Counted from the stretch's first letter, positions 1 to 6,670 are shown. The stretch: DNA of 11,523 nt from CAYSPU01 sp964432995 (GCA_964432995.1 CAYSPU010000197.1:1-11523); one strand, 5' to 3'. Notes: a model not told the origin generated them from the letters alone. Numbers and translations are program-made.

Positions 1-123
1 GGCGCTTCGGAGTGGATCCGGAGTCAGTGGCCCGGCCCGGCTGGCCTCAGCGTTGGCCTGCTCGGCGCGGGGTGCTCGCGGGGTGTCTTGACCGAGTTGG
101 GCGTCGCTCGTAGGGTTTTGCGC

Positions 124-330
124 ATGAGACAGGTTCTGATCCACCCCGGGGAGGACGGCTATTGGGTTGCCGAGTGTCCCAGCCTGCCGGGGTGCGTTTC
201 GCAGGGTGGGACGCGCGAGGAGGCGATCCGCAACGTGAAAGAGGCGATCGAAGGATACATCCTCGCCCTTCAGGAGGACGGGATTGCGGTGCCGGAGGAC
301 AAGCTGGATGCACTGTTGCTCGCAGTATGA
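124..330 (+). CDS. hicB: HicB-family antitoxin of a HicBA toxin-antitoxin pair
   Basis: This encodes a 68-residue protein with the compact HicB fold signature: a short beta strand (VLIHPGEDGYWVAECPSLPG, residues 4-23), then Gly-Cys, then the conserved helix beginning TREEAIRNVKEAIEGYI (residues 30-46). HicB proteins bind and neutralise the HicA mRNA-cleaving toxin and often repress their own promoter. This version is the short form. It ends soon after the helix and shows no obvious C-terminal DNA-binding domain (no recognisable ribbon-helix-helix or HTH), so autorepression would need another route. I chose the ATG at 124 because an AGGG at 112-115 lies 8 bases upstream and the protein then starts directly at the first strand; an in-frame TTG at 88 would add 12 unconserved residues. 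Its TGA overlaps the hicA ATG. The order antitoxin then toxin is the reverse of E. coli hicAB but common elsewhere. Family assignment is strong; activity is inferred. Confidence 0.87.
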   Translation: MRQVLIHPGEDGYWVAECPSLPGCVSQGGTREEAIRNVKEAIEGYILALQEDGIAVPEDKLDALLLAV

Positions 331-548
331 GCAAGCTGCCGAGGGTGTCCGGGGCGGAGGTGGTGACAGCCCTGCAGCGGGTGGGATTTCGGGTGCGGCG
401 TCAGCATGGGAGTCACATCATTCTGCGACGAGACGATCCGTTTGCGCAGACGGTGGTGCCGGCGCATCGGGAGCTGGATCGCGGCACACTCCGGGCGATT
501 CTGAGGCAGATCGATTTGAGCGTGGAGGACTTTGTTCGCTTGCTCTGA
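327..548 (+). CDS. hicA: HicA-family mRNA interferase toxin
   Basis: This encodes a 73-residue basic protein with the full HicA (YcfA-like) pattern: an N-terminal GAEVVTALQRVGF helix (residues 9-21), the GSH motif whose His30 is the expected catalytic residue, a strand IILRR, then VPAH (44-47) and the closing RGTLRAILRQIDLSVEDF segment (52-69). HicA toxins have a double-stranded-RNA-binding-like fold and cleave mRNA, arresting translation until HicB binds them. The gene starts inside the last codon of hicB (ATGA overlap at 327-330), which implies translational coupling; there is no separate intergenic ribosome site. The length matches intact family members and no frameshift or missing key residue is visible, so the toxin looks functional. 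The start has no sensible alternative, because upstream in-frame starts would read through hicB in the wrong frame. Confidence 0.88.
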   Translation: MSKLPRVSGAEVVTALQRVGFRVRRQHGSHIILRRDDPFAQTVVPAHRELDRGTLRAILRQIDLSVEDFVRLL

Positions 549-895
549 GGCAGGCCAACCAGACGCTCCACCGAATGGCGGCCCCGCCACACTACTTGGC
601 ACTTGCTCTGCGGGGTCGGACCACAGCAACGGCTTGTGGCTGTGGAGGATTGGGTGGTTTTGGACCTCGGAAAAGTGCCTTGCAGGCGATTTTGTGGCCG
701 GTTTCTTCGCCGCAAACAGAGCCCCCAAAAGGCGTCACCCCTCGAAGGCCAACTCCCCGACCGGGTGGCGGCCGCACGGGGCGTGTCGGTCCACGGGCAA
801 CTCGCCGTCCGGGACGCCTTGGGATCACAGGCATTTCGCATTTCGCACTTGCAGTCCACCCGCCAAAGCATCGAAGTAGCGGCGCCGAACCGTCT
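549..895. other. Intergenic gap without a convincing gene
   Basis: I find no recognisable protein, tRNA or other RNA gene in these 347 bases. Open frames exist on both strands but give Arg/Pro/Ser-rich low-complexity peptides without any family pattern. Two structures are visible. One is an imperfect hairpin at 680-715: a 9-bp stem with one bulged A and a 17-base loop, not followed by a T-run. The other is a short tandem repeat at 831-847 (GCATTTC twice, then GCA). The promoter of the radical SAM gene at 896 probably lies here, but I see no clear -35/-10 pair. The stretch may be an interspersed repeat or a decayed element; that is an inference that needs a search against the whole genome. Confidence 0.5.
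680..715. repeat. Imperfect inverted repeat (hairpin) downstream of hicA
   Basis: The left arm TTGCAGGCGA (680-689) pairs with the right arm TCGCCGCAA (707-715), leaving A684 bulged and a 17-base loop. It lies about 130 bases after the hicA stop. No T-rich tail follows on either strand, so it does not fit a standard intrinsic terminator. It could be an mRNA-stabilising hairpin, part of a repeat element, or chance in GC-rich DNA. Confidence 0.35.
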
Positions 896-2458
896 ATGCG
901 TGTCTATCTGGTCGATGTGCGGGATCCTGACTTCTGCCGGCCACTCCCGGCGGACCGGCGATCGTCCGCCGCGACGACCAACCGCATCCAGGTGATGGCG
1001 TTCCCGCCGATCGGGATCCAGACTCTGGCCCCTGTCCTGCGCCAACACGGCCACGAGGTGCGCCTCTTCGACACCTGCCACCCGCAGATGACGGTCGAGC
1101 ATATCGCCCGGGCCGCCGCCACCGAGCGCCCGAATGCCATCGGACTCTCGTTTCTCTCCGCCACCACCTATCCCACCACCAAAGCTGCCGCCCTCCGCCT
1201 CAAGCAGTCCGTCCCCGAAATCCCCATCATCATCGGCGGCGCGTTCGCCTCCATGAATGCCGCCCACATACTGCGCGACTGCCCGTCCATTGACTGTGTC
1301 GGCGTTGGGGAAGGCGAGGGACTGCTTCCGGACTACCTGGATCATCTGGGCGATCCGGGGGCGGTAGCGGGTCTGGTCTGGCGCCACGGCGCCGAGGTGG
1401 TGACCAACCCGCGGCGGCCGTTGCTCCGGGACCTCGACCGGTTCCCCTACCCCGATCGCACCAGTCTGCCGATCGACTACATCGAGTCCCTGCCGCTGGA
1501 TGTGCCGGCGGTGCTCTCCCTGGACAAGTTCTGCACGGTGCAAACCTCGCGCGGCTGCCCCTACGGCTGCGTCTACTGCGACATCCCGGTCCTCTTCGAA
1601 GGCAAGTGGCGCTGCCGCTCCCCGCAGCACGTGCTCGGCGAACTGCAGCAACTGCACGACCAGGGCTACCGCTCGATCTACCTCACCGACGACCATTTCC
1701 TCGTCAGACGCAACCGGATCCAGGAAATCTGCCAGGGCATCATCGACCGCAACCTCGCCTTTCACTGGGGCTGCGAAGGCCGCGTCGATTCCGTGGGCGT
1801 CGACCAACTCCCCCTCATGAAGCGGGCCCGCTGCGACATGCTCGCCTTCGGCGTGGAAGCCGGCACGCAGAAGGTCCTGGACCGCCTCCGCAAACGCCAA
1901 ACCCTCGCCCAGATCGAAAACGCCGTCGCCCAAGCCAAACACCATGGCATCGCCCGCGTCCACGGCTTCTTCGTCATCGGTTCCCCCGACGAGACCGAGG
2001 CGGACATCATCGAGAGCTTTCGTTTTGCCGCGCGCCTCGAACTCGACACCTTCGGCTTCAACCGTCTGTGCGCCTACCGCGGCACCCCGCTCTGGAAGGA
2101 ATACGTCGAGCGCGGGATCATCGATGACGACCGCGACTGGTTCAAGTGGTTCAAGTGCACGGATATCGATCCCACGGCCTTGCCGGGTGCCGTGGTGAAC
2201 CGCGCTCGGCAGAAGGGCTACGCGATTCTATTCGCGCACCGCATCTTCAAGCGGCCTCTGCGCACCGCCCGGTTGCTCCGCGACTTCGGCCGGCACATGA
2301 AGAAGACCGACATGCTGCGCCTGCTGGCCAGTCCCTTCCAGCATCGCACCTTGACGCGACGGCCGGATCTCCCCGCCCGCATGTTGGATCTCGGGCTTGC
2401 CGAACCCGTCCGGGCAGCCGCCACCGCGACCGGCACCGCCACCCGCGAGCCTGTCTGA
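896..2458 (+). CDS. B12-binding-domain radical SAM protein
   Basis: This is a 520-residue enzyme with the class B radical SAM layout. The N-terminal half (about 1-190) is a Rossmann-like cobalamin-binding domain: PPIGIQTLAPVL (37-48), the SFLS strand-loop (85-88) and the IIGG turn (112-115). The radical SAM core follows, with the [4Fe-4S]-binding C221-x3-C225-x2-C228 motif in SRGCPYGCVYC, then YLTDDHF (262-268), the SAM-contacting GVEAGTQ (319-325) and GSPDE (362-366). The last 120 residues form a helical tail of unknown role. Relatives typically methylate unreactive carbons or rearrange complex small molecules, but the substrate cannot be read from sequence. The cobalt-ligating DxHxxG motif is not intact: the equivalent position reads DTCHPQ (59-64). 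No biosynthetic partner lies beside it; the upstream genes are hicBA and the downstream gene is convergent. The ATG at 896 has no clear Shine-Dalgarno site, but the domain starts within a few residues of it. Family certain, function unknown. Confidence 0.9.
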   Translation: MRVYLVDVRDPDFCRPLPADRRSSAATTNRIQVMAFPPIGIQTLAPVLRQHGHEVRLFDTCHPQMTVEHIARAAATERPNAIGLSFLSATTYPTTKAAALRLKQSVPEIPIIIGGAFASMNAAHILRDCPSIDCVGVGEGEGLLPDYLDHLGDPGAVAGLVWRHGAEVVTNPRRPLLRDLDRFPYPDRTSLPIDYIESLPLDVPAVLSLDKFCTVQTSRGCPYGCVYCDIPVLFEGKWRCRSPQHVLGELQQLHDQGYRSIYLTDDHFLVRRNRIQEICQGIIDRNLAFHWGCEGRVDSVGVDQLPLMKRARCDMLAFGVEAGTQKVLDRLRKRQTLAQIENAVAQAKHHGIARVHGFFVIGSPDETEADIIESFRFAARLELDTFGFNRLCAYRGTPLWKEYVERGIIDDDRDWFKWFKCTDIDPTALPGAVVNRARQKGYAILFAHRIFKRPLRTARLLRDFGRHMKKTDMLRLLASPFQHRTLTRRPDLPARMLDLGLAEPVRAAATATGTATREPV

Positions 2459-2497
2459 AGCTCCCTCCGTTCCTCCGGTCGAAACCGATCTGCCGCC

Positions 2498-2514
2498 CGC
2501 CCGAGTGCCGGGCG
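2498..2514. terminator. GC hairpin between convergent genes, candidate terminator
   Basis: CGCCCG (2498-2503) pairs perfectly with CGGGCG (2509-2514) across the 5-base loop AGTGC. The hairpin fills the end of a 56-base gap between the stop of the radical SAM gene and the stop of the oppositely oriented peroxiredoxin gene, and abuts the latter's TGA. That is the right place for a shared terminator. Neither flank carries a good T-run, so termination strength is uncertain. Confidence 0.4.
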
Positions 2515-2994
2515 TCAATCCAGTTGGGCGAGCTTCTCGCGAATGGCGGCGAAGTTGGGCAGATCCTTCGGGGTGGGGGTCTGCTCGCTGTATTGGATGA
2601 CGCCGGCCTTGTCGACCACGAAGGCGGCCCGCGCACTGGTCGACCCCAAACCCAGGAGGTCCGGCAGCAGCACGCCGTAGGACGCCGCCACCTGCTTGTT
2701 CAGGTCGCTGGCCAGACGCACGGCGATCTTCTCCTTCTGCGCCCAGGCCTCCTGCGCGAACGGACTGTCGACGCTGATGCCGAGGACCTCGGCGTTGAGT
2801 CCGGCGAACGCGTTGAGCCCGGACGTGATGTCGCACATTTCCTGGGTGCAGACGCCGGTAAAGGCGAGCGGGAAGAAGAGGAGCACGGTCTTCTTCCTGC
2901 CGAAGTGATCGCTGAGTTTCACGTCCACGAGCCCCGCGGGCTGCTTGGATTTCAGGGTGAAGTCCGGCGCTTGGCTACCGATTGGCAATGGCAT
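2515..2994 (-). CDS. Peroxiredoxin, AhpE/BCP-like
   Basis: This is a 159-residue cytoplasmic thiol peroxidase that would reduce hydrogen peroxide and organic hydroperoxides. It is the usual length for single-domain thioredoxin-fold peroxiredoxins. The N-terminal GSQAPDFTL (7-14) is typical. The active site is P42-x3-T46-x2-C49 within FPLAFTGVCTQEMC, giving peroxidatic Cys49. The conserved active-site arginine is Arg122 (SARAAF). A second cysteine, Cys54, lies five residues on, the spacing seen in BCP-type enzymes, where it can act as an intramolecular resolving cysteine. I chose the ATG at 2992-2994 because homology begins there; a longer frame would add 37 unconserved residues running towards the palindrome. 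The leader is A/C-rich without a clear Shine-Dalgarno site. The gene lies 211 bases downstream of the pgsA-like gene on the same strand; the gap and the palindrome in it suggest separate transcription or a regulated boundary. There is no signal peptide. Confidence 0.92.
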   Translation of the reverse strand: MPLPIGSQAPDFTLKSKQPAGLVDVKLSDHFGRKKTVLLFFPLAFTGVCTQEMCDITSGLNAFAGLNAEVLGISVDSPFAQEAWAQKEKIAVRLASDLNKQVAASYGVLLPDLLGLGSTSARAAFVVDKAGVIQYSEQTPTPKDLPNFAAIREKLAQLD

Positions 2995-3113
2995 GTCGTT
3001 CTGGTGGTTGGTGTTGTTCGGCCCGTTTCCGCCAAACCTATAGGACGGGGTATCGCTCGTGTCAAACGACCCGGCCCCCGCTCGCCCGCCATCGGCGCAT
3101 CCCAATAGCGCCG

Positions 3114-3151
3114 GTGCAACCTTTTGTCGTAGCTACGACAAAAGGTTGCAC
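3114..3151. repeat. Perfect 38-bp palindrome with no loop
   Basis: The 19 bases from 3114 to 3132 are the exact reverse complement of 3133-3151, centred on GTAG|CTAC; symmetry breaks one base further out on each side. Each arm contains the run CCTTTTGTCGTAG or its complement. It lies 120-157 bases upstream of the peroxiredoxin start and 55 bases beyond the pgsA-like stop. The transcript could fold into a very stable hairpin, or the DNA could be a dimer-protein operator. No T-tract follows on the minus strand, so it is not a textbook terminator. Confidence 0.85.
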
Positions 3152-3205
3152 ATCCGCTCCTCGAGGGGAATGGGTGTTTCTCCGGCACGCGCGGTGTTCC
3201 GCCGC

Positions 3206-3799
3206 CTACTTGGGCCGGCCCGGCCGCGGGGCCGGCGAACTCGCCGGACTGGCCGCCAACTGCCGGAACCCGGCCACGAAGTAAATCACCCCGGATATCC
3301 CCGTGCAGATCGCCGCCCCCAGCGACAACGGGAAGAGCCAGTCCGCCCGAAACCGGAAGAGCGCCCACAGCACGCACGACATCTGCAGCACCGTCGCCAC
3401 CTTGCCAATCCAATGAGGGCGAACCACCACCTTACCGCCCACATAGTGGATCACCACCGCGCCGAGGAAGAGCACCACGTCGCGTCCGATCACCGTGCCG
3501 GCCAGCCACAGGGGAAGACGCGACAGGTACTGCTCGTTGTGCAGACTCAACAGCACCACTCCCGAGACCAGGAGCAGTTTGTCCGCCAGCGGATCGAGGA
3601 CCGCGCCCAGCTCGCTGTGCTGGTGGTAGCGCCGGGCGAGATAACCGTCGAGACCATCGCTGAGCGCGGCGATGGCGAAGGACAAGACCGCCAGAAACCG
3701 GTGCCATTCGTCGCCGCTGTCAATGTAGTACAGCACCTGCACCACAAAGAACGGAACCAACAGAATCCGGACAAAAGTCACCTTGTTGGCTGTCGTCAT
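3206..3799 (-). CDS. pgsA: CDP-alcohol phosphatidyltransferase, PgsA-like
   Basis: This encodes a 197-residue integral membrane protein of the CDP-alcohol phosphotransferase family. It carries the complete catalytic signature D48-x2-D51-G-x2-A55-R56-x8-G65-x3-D69-x3-D73, seen as DGLDGYLARR followed by GAVLDPLADK; these four aspartates bind two metal ions and drive transfer of phosphatidyl from CDP-diacylglycerol. The best guess is phosphatidylglycerophosphate synthase, making the precursor of phosphatidylglycerol and cardiolipin in the inner membrane; a different acceptor alcohol cannot be excluded. Hydrophobic segments lie near residues 7-25, 34-47, 76-87, 98-120, 137-149 and 157-177. The C-terminal 15 residues are Pro/Ala/Arg-rich and probably disordered. 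The ATG at 3797-3799 is preferred: GGAG lies 9 bases upstream and the family's N-terminal KVTFVRILLVP begins at once. A longer reading would add 58 unconserved residues. It is divergent from the dehydrogenase gene. Confidence 0.9.
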   Translation of the reverse strand: MTTANKVTFVRILLVPFFVVQVLYYIDSGDEWHRFLAVLSFAIAALSDGLDGYLARRYHQHSELGAVLDPLADKLLLVSGVVLLSLHNEQYLSRLPLWLAGTVIGRDVVLFLGAVVIHYVGGKVVVRPHWIGKVATVLQMSCVLWALFRFRADWLFPLSLGAAICTGISGVIYFVAGFRQLAASPASSPAPRPGRPK

Positions 3800-4071
3800 G
3801 GCCGCAGACTCCGTTGCCCACCACCGCCCAAGCTCAATCGGCGCGGGGTTCCCGGGGCGGACCGTTTCCCGCCAACCGCCGCCGCCGGAACACCACGCGG
3901 CCCAGTCTGGCAAAGGACGAGCCCCCGAGGCAACCGCAGATTGGAGTCCCAAATCCGCGCCCAACCCCGGCATCGCGATTCCAGCGGGTGCCCCTCGGGT
4001 GAGCTTCGGGGAGAACGGCCGTTGCCAAGCCGGGGCTGCAGACCCACTATGGCCGGCGACCGAGGTCTTTC
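3800..4071. promoter_or_regulatory. Divergent intergenic region for pgsA and dehydrogenase genes
   Basis: These 272 bases separate two genes that are transcribed away from each other, so they should hold both promoters. The sequence is uniformly GC-rich and I cannot point to credible -35/-10 boxes or an operator. Ribosome sites are visible at each end: GGAG for the minus-strand gene (complement of 3809-3812) and GAGG at 4062-4065 for the plus-strand gene, 6 bases before its ATG. No gene is evident inside. Confidence 0.4.
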
Positions 4072-5034
4072 ATGGAAAAGCCTGTCATCGCCGTTTTGGA
4101 CGGATACACGCTGAACCCGGGGGACTTGTCGTGGGCCGGTCTGGAGGCCCTGGGGTCCTGCACCATTCATGACCGCACGGCTCCGGCCGAGGTGCTCCCC
4201 CGGGCGCAGGGCGCCGCGATCGTTCTGACGAACAAGGTCGCGCTCTCTTCCGAAACCCTTCGGGCCCTCCCTCAACTACGCTACGTTGGTGTTCTGGCAA
4301 CGGGTTACAACGTCGTCGACACGGGGGCGGCTCGGGAGTTGGGGATCGTCGTCACGAACGTCCCCGCCTACAGCACCGCCTCCGTGGCTCAGCTCGTGTT
4401 TGCTCTCCTGTTCGAATTGACCCTCCATACGGGGCATCACGACCGGCGGGTGCGGGCGGGCGCCTGGTCGGCGAGTCCCGACTTCACCTTTCGCGACCGC
4501 CCGCTGATCGAGTTGGATGGCCGGACGTTTGGAGTGGTGGGCTACGGCCGCATCGGAGCCGCCGTGACCAGGATTGCCGCCGCCCTCGGCATGCAGGTTC
4601 TCGTCCACACCCGCTCGCGACCCGAGGTGACCGCGGTCCCGGTTGAGTCTGTGGATCTGGACACGCTCTTTCGCCGAAGCGATGTGGTCAGCCTGCATTG
4701 TCCCCTGACACCGGAGACTCGGCATTTGGTGGACGACGCCCGACTTTCGCTGATGAAGCCCGACGCCTATTTGATCAACACGGCGCGCGGGCCGTTGGTG
4801 GACGAGGCCGCCTTGTTCCGTGCTCTGACGGAGAACCGCCTGGCGGGCGCGGGGCTGGACGTGCTTTCGAGCGAACCGCCGCCCGCCGATCACCCGCTTC
4901 TTGCGGCTCCGCGTTGCATCATCACGCCGCACGTGGGCTGGGGGACAACCGCTGCCCGCGCGCGACTGATGCGGGAGGTGGTGGAGAACGTCCGTGCCTT
5001 TCTCGCCGGCCGGCCCCGCAACGTGGTGGCGTAG
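4072..5034 (+). CDS. D-2-hydroxyacid dehydrogenase, glycerate/hydroxypyruvate reductase type
   Basis: This is a 320-residue NAD(P)-dependent oxidoreductase of full family length. The N-terminal LDGYTLNPGDLSW (9-21) and VLATGYNVVD (74-83) resemble glycerate dehydrogenases (HprA), which interconvert hydroxypyruvate and D-glycerate. The Rossmann fingerprint is G157-Y-G159-R-I-G162. The catalytic set is complete: Arg239 (NTARG), Glu268 (SSEPP) and His287 (TPHVGW). After the second strand of the nucleotide fold (VLVHT) the usual NAD-selecting Asp is replaced by Arg181-Ser-Arg183, which suggests a preference for NADP(H). Related 2-ketoacid reductases (glyoxylate, 2-ketogluconate) remain possible. 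The start is supported by GAGG at 4062-4065. The gene stands alone: divergent from the pgsA-like gene and convergent with gltX. It would act in the cytoplasm, in serine/glyoxylate or glycerate metabolism. Confidence 0.88.
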   Translation: MEKPVIAVLDGYTLNPGDLSWAGLEALGSCTIHDRTAPAEVLPRAQGAAIVLTNKVALSSETLRALPQLRYVGVLATGYNVVDTGAARELGIVVTNVPAYSTASVAQLVFALLFELTLHTGHHDRRVRAGAWSASPDFTFRDRPLIELDGRTFGVVGYGRIGAAVTRIAAALGMQVLVHTRSRPEVTAVPVESVDLDTLFRRSDVVSLHCPLTPETRHLVDDARLSLMKPDAYLINTARGPLVDEAALFRALTENRLAGAGLDVLSSEPPPADHPLLAAPRCIITPHVGWGTTAARARLMREVVENVRAFLAGRPRNVVA

Positions 5035-5316
5035 CCCGGACAGACGCGCTCCCTGCGTGAAATGTCCGCCCGCAGGGCCGCCTTAGGAATGGTTGCACAT
5101 CATTCACGGCAAGAACCGGGTCTCAAGTTGTTGCCACTTGGTCTCCAAGCCGTGCTGTTCGGCCAGATGCCCTGGCGGTTCGGATACAGGGTCGGCCGCC
5201 GCTCTGCCCCGGATTGAACCTGAGTTGATGAAGGAGTGAATTGTGGAGGTCCGGCGTCGCGCTCCAGATGGTGACTCCCGTCGAAAGTCCTCGCCGTGGA
5301 TGGCGGGGCAGCTCCC
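5035..5316. other. Convergent intergenic spacer, no gene seen
   Basis: These 282 bases lie between the dehydrogenase stop and the gltX stop. I see no protein family or RNA gene. A purine-rich AAGGAG at 5229-5234 stands 6 bases before a GTG at 5241, but the frame it opens runs antisense through gltX and is composition-driven, so I do not call it. Small stem-loops occur at 5051-5077 and 5137-5149 (CTTGG/CCAAG, 3-base loop). Confidence 0.45.
5051..5077 (+). terminator. Hairpin after the dehydrogenase gene, weak terminator candidate
   Basis: CCCTGCG (5051-5057) pairs with CGCAGGG (5071-5077) around a 13-base loop, starting 17 bases after the dehydrogenase stop. The position suits a terminator or a 3'-end stabilising hairpin. 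The loop is large and no T-run follows, so intrinsic termination is doubtful. Confidence 0.35.
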
Positions 5317-6657
5317 CTACCCTGCCAAGGCTCGATCCAGTCGCGTCAGGACGCGGTCGCGGCCGAGGATTTCGAGCAGGTGATAGAGGCTGGGGCCGGC
5401 CGTGGTGCCGGTGCAGGCCAGGCGCGTGGGGTGGACCAGCACCCCGTTTTTCACGCCGCAGCTCGCGGCGACGGACTTCAAGGTCGCCTCGAGGCTGGCG
5501 GCGTCGAATCGTTCGAGGGCGGCGAAGGCATCGCGAAGTTGTCGGATCCGTGGCCGGTTCTCGGCGGTGAAGTCCTTGGCGATCAGGGCGGGATCGAGCG
5601 CGATGTTCTCGGAGAAGTAGAACCCGGCGTAGGCCGGAAGTTCGGGCATTGTCTTCACTTTGCCGAAGCAGGTATCGAGGGCGGCCTGGACGTAAGCGGG
5701 CGGCCAGGAATCGAGGGCGACCCCGGCGCGGCGCAGGGCAGCGGCGCCCAGCTCGCGGAATCGTTCGGGGGACAACTCGCGCAGGTATTCGCCGTTCAAC
5801 CACTGGAGCTTGGCCATGTCGAACCGCGCGTTATGTCGCAAGACTTGCGGGAGGTCGAACCGGGATACCACTTCGTCGAGCGACAGTCGTTCCCGGTTGT
5901 CTTTGGGGGACCACCCGAGCAGGCAGAGGTAGTTCACCACCGCGGCGGGGACGTAGCCCTCCTCCATGTAGAACGTGAGGGAGGCCCCCTGGTCGCGTTT
6001 GCTCATCTTGGAGCCGTCCGGGTTCAGGATGAGCGGGATGTGGGCGTAGCGTGGGGGTTCGACGCCGAACCCGCGGAACAAGGCGAGGTGTTTGGCCGTG
6101 TTGCTGAGGTGGTCTTCGCCGCGGATCACGTGCGTGACGCCCATCTCGAGGTCGTCCACGACGTTCACCAGGTGAAAGACGGGTTGGCCATCCGAACGCA
6201 CGATGACGAAATCGGGATCGACTTGCTCGCGATCGGTCAACTCCCGGGCCACGTCTCCCACGATCAGGTCCGGAACCACGATCGGTTCGCGCGGCATGCG
6301 GAACTTGACGGCGCCGTCGTGGTCGTAGGCGAGACCGCGGTCTTTGAGTTCCTGCACGCGCCGGCGGTAGATCTCGCCCCGTTGCGACTGGTAGTAGGGA
6401 CCGCGGTCCCCCTTGCTGGGACCGGCCGCATCGTGCGAAGCCGGGCCTTCGTCCCAATCGATGCCGAGCCAGCGCAAGCCGTTCAGGATGACATCGACGG
6501 CTTCCTGCGAGTTGCGGGCGGTGTCGGTATCCTCGATCCGGAGGATGAAAACGCCGCCCACGTGACGGGCGTAGAGCCAGTTGAACAGGGCGGTGCGGGC
6601 GCCGCCAATGTGGAGAAAACCGGTGGGACTGGGGGCAAACCGTACGCGAACACTCAT
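5317..6657 (-). CDS. gltX: Glutamyl-tRNA synthetase
   Basis: This class I aminoacyl-tRNA synthetase has 446 residues, slightly shorter than the usual 460-490, and charges tRNA-Glu with glutamate in the cytoplasm. The HIGH-type motif is in PSPTGFLHIGGART (10-22, H16-I-G-G19), followed by RIEDTD (40-45). The HVIRGEDHL block (176-184) and the KMSKR loop (K217-R221) complete the catalytic domain. The all-helical anticodon-binding region follows from about 300. In the acceptor-binding insertion, the zinc-binding Cys-x-Cys...Cys cluster of many bacterial enzymes is absent and the segment is shortened: RGLAYDHDGAVKFRMP (108-122) goes directly to the next block. This zinc-free form matches my recollection of verrucomicrobial enzymes. 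Non-discriminating use of tRNA-Gln cannot be judged from sequence. The start at 6655-6657 is fixed by a strong GAGGAG 7 bases upstream and by homology from residue 2. It probably follows the lipoprotein gene in one transcript. Confidence 0.95.
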   Translation of the reverse strand: MSVRVRFAPSPTGFLHIGGARTALFNWLYARHVGGVFILRIEDTDTARNSQEAVDVILNGLRWLGIDWDEGPASHDAAGPSKGDRGPYYQSQRGEIYRRRVQELKDRGLAYDHDGAVKFRMPREPIVVPDLIVGDVARELTDREQVDPDFVIVRSDGQPVFHLVNVVDDLEMGVTHVIRGEDHLSNTAKHLALFRGFGVEPPRYAHIPLILNPDGSKMSKRDQGASLTFYMEEGYVPAAVVNYLCLLGWSPKDNRERLSLDEVVSRFDLPQVLRHNARFDMAKLQWLNGEYLRELSPERFRELGAAALRRAGVALDSWPPAYVQAALDTCFGKVKTMPELPAYAGFYFSENIALDPALIAKDFTAENRPRIRQLRDAFAALERFDAASLEATLKSVAASCGVKNGVLVHPTRLACTGTTAGPSLYHLLEILGRDRVLTRLDRALAG

Positions 6658-6664
6658 GAGAAGA

Positions 6665-6670
6665 CTCCTC
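6665..6670 (-). promoter_or_regulatory. Strong Shine-Dalgarno site of gltX
   Basis: The minus strand reads GAGGAG here, 7 bases before the gltX ATG. It fixes that start against an upstream in-frame one 15 codons earlier. It is the best ribosome site in the window, where several other genes have none. A 12-bp GC palindrome, CGCGGGCCCGCG (6673-6684), lies just upstream of it. Confidence 0.75.

Noticed and set aside
1..123. Possible end of an upstream gene or a promoter before hicB
   Set aside because: I see no recognisable C-terminus and no clear promoter boxes; the stretch is simply G/C-rich, and the left edge limits what can be said.
284..895. A 204-residue N-terminal extension of the radical SAM protein
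   Set aside because: The extension reads hicBA in another frame and then low-complexity sequence; the cobalamin-binding domain starts at the ATG at 896.
413..1963. A 516-codon minus-strand open frame opposite hicA and the radical SAM gene
   Set aside because: It is antisense to two well-supported genes; its composition is Ala/Gly/Asp/Val-rich without motifs.
3800..3973. A 58-residue N-terminal extension of the PgsA-like protein
   Set aside because: It is unconserved Gly/Arg/Pro-rich sequence; the family start and a GGAG site support the ATG at 3797-3799.
5091..5101. An 11-base match (GGTTGCACATC) to the right edge of the palindrome at 3144-3154
   Set aside because: Matches of 11 bases between two places are expected by chance several times in 11.5 kb, and the rest of the palindrome is absent here.
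5241..5570. A possible small gene starting at GTG 5241 with an upstream AAGGAG
   Set aside because: Most of it is antisense to gltX and its peptide is Arg/Gly-rich with no pattern; the ribosome-site-like purines are probably coincidental.
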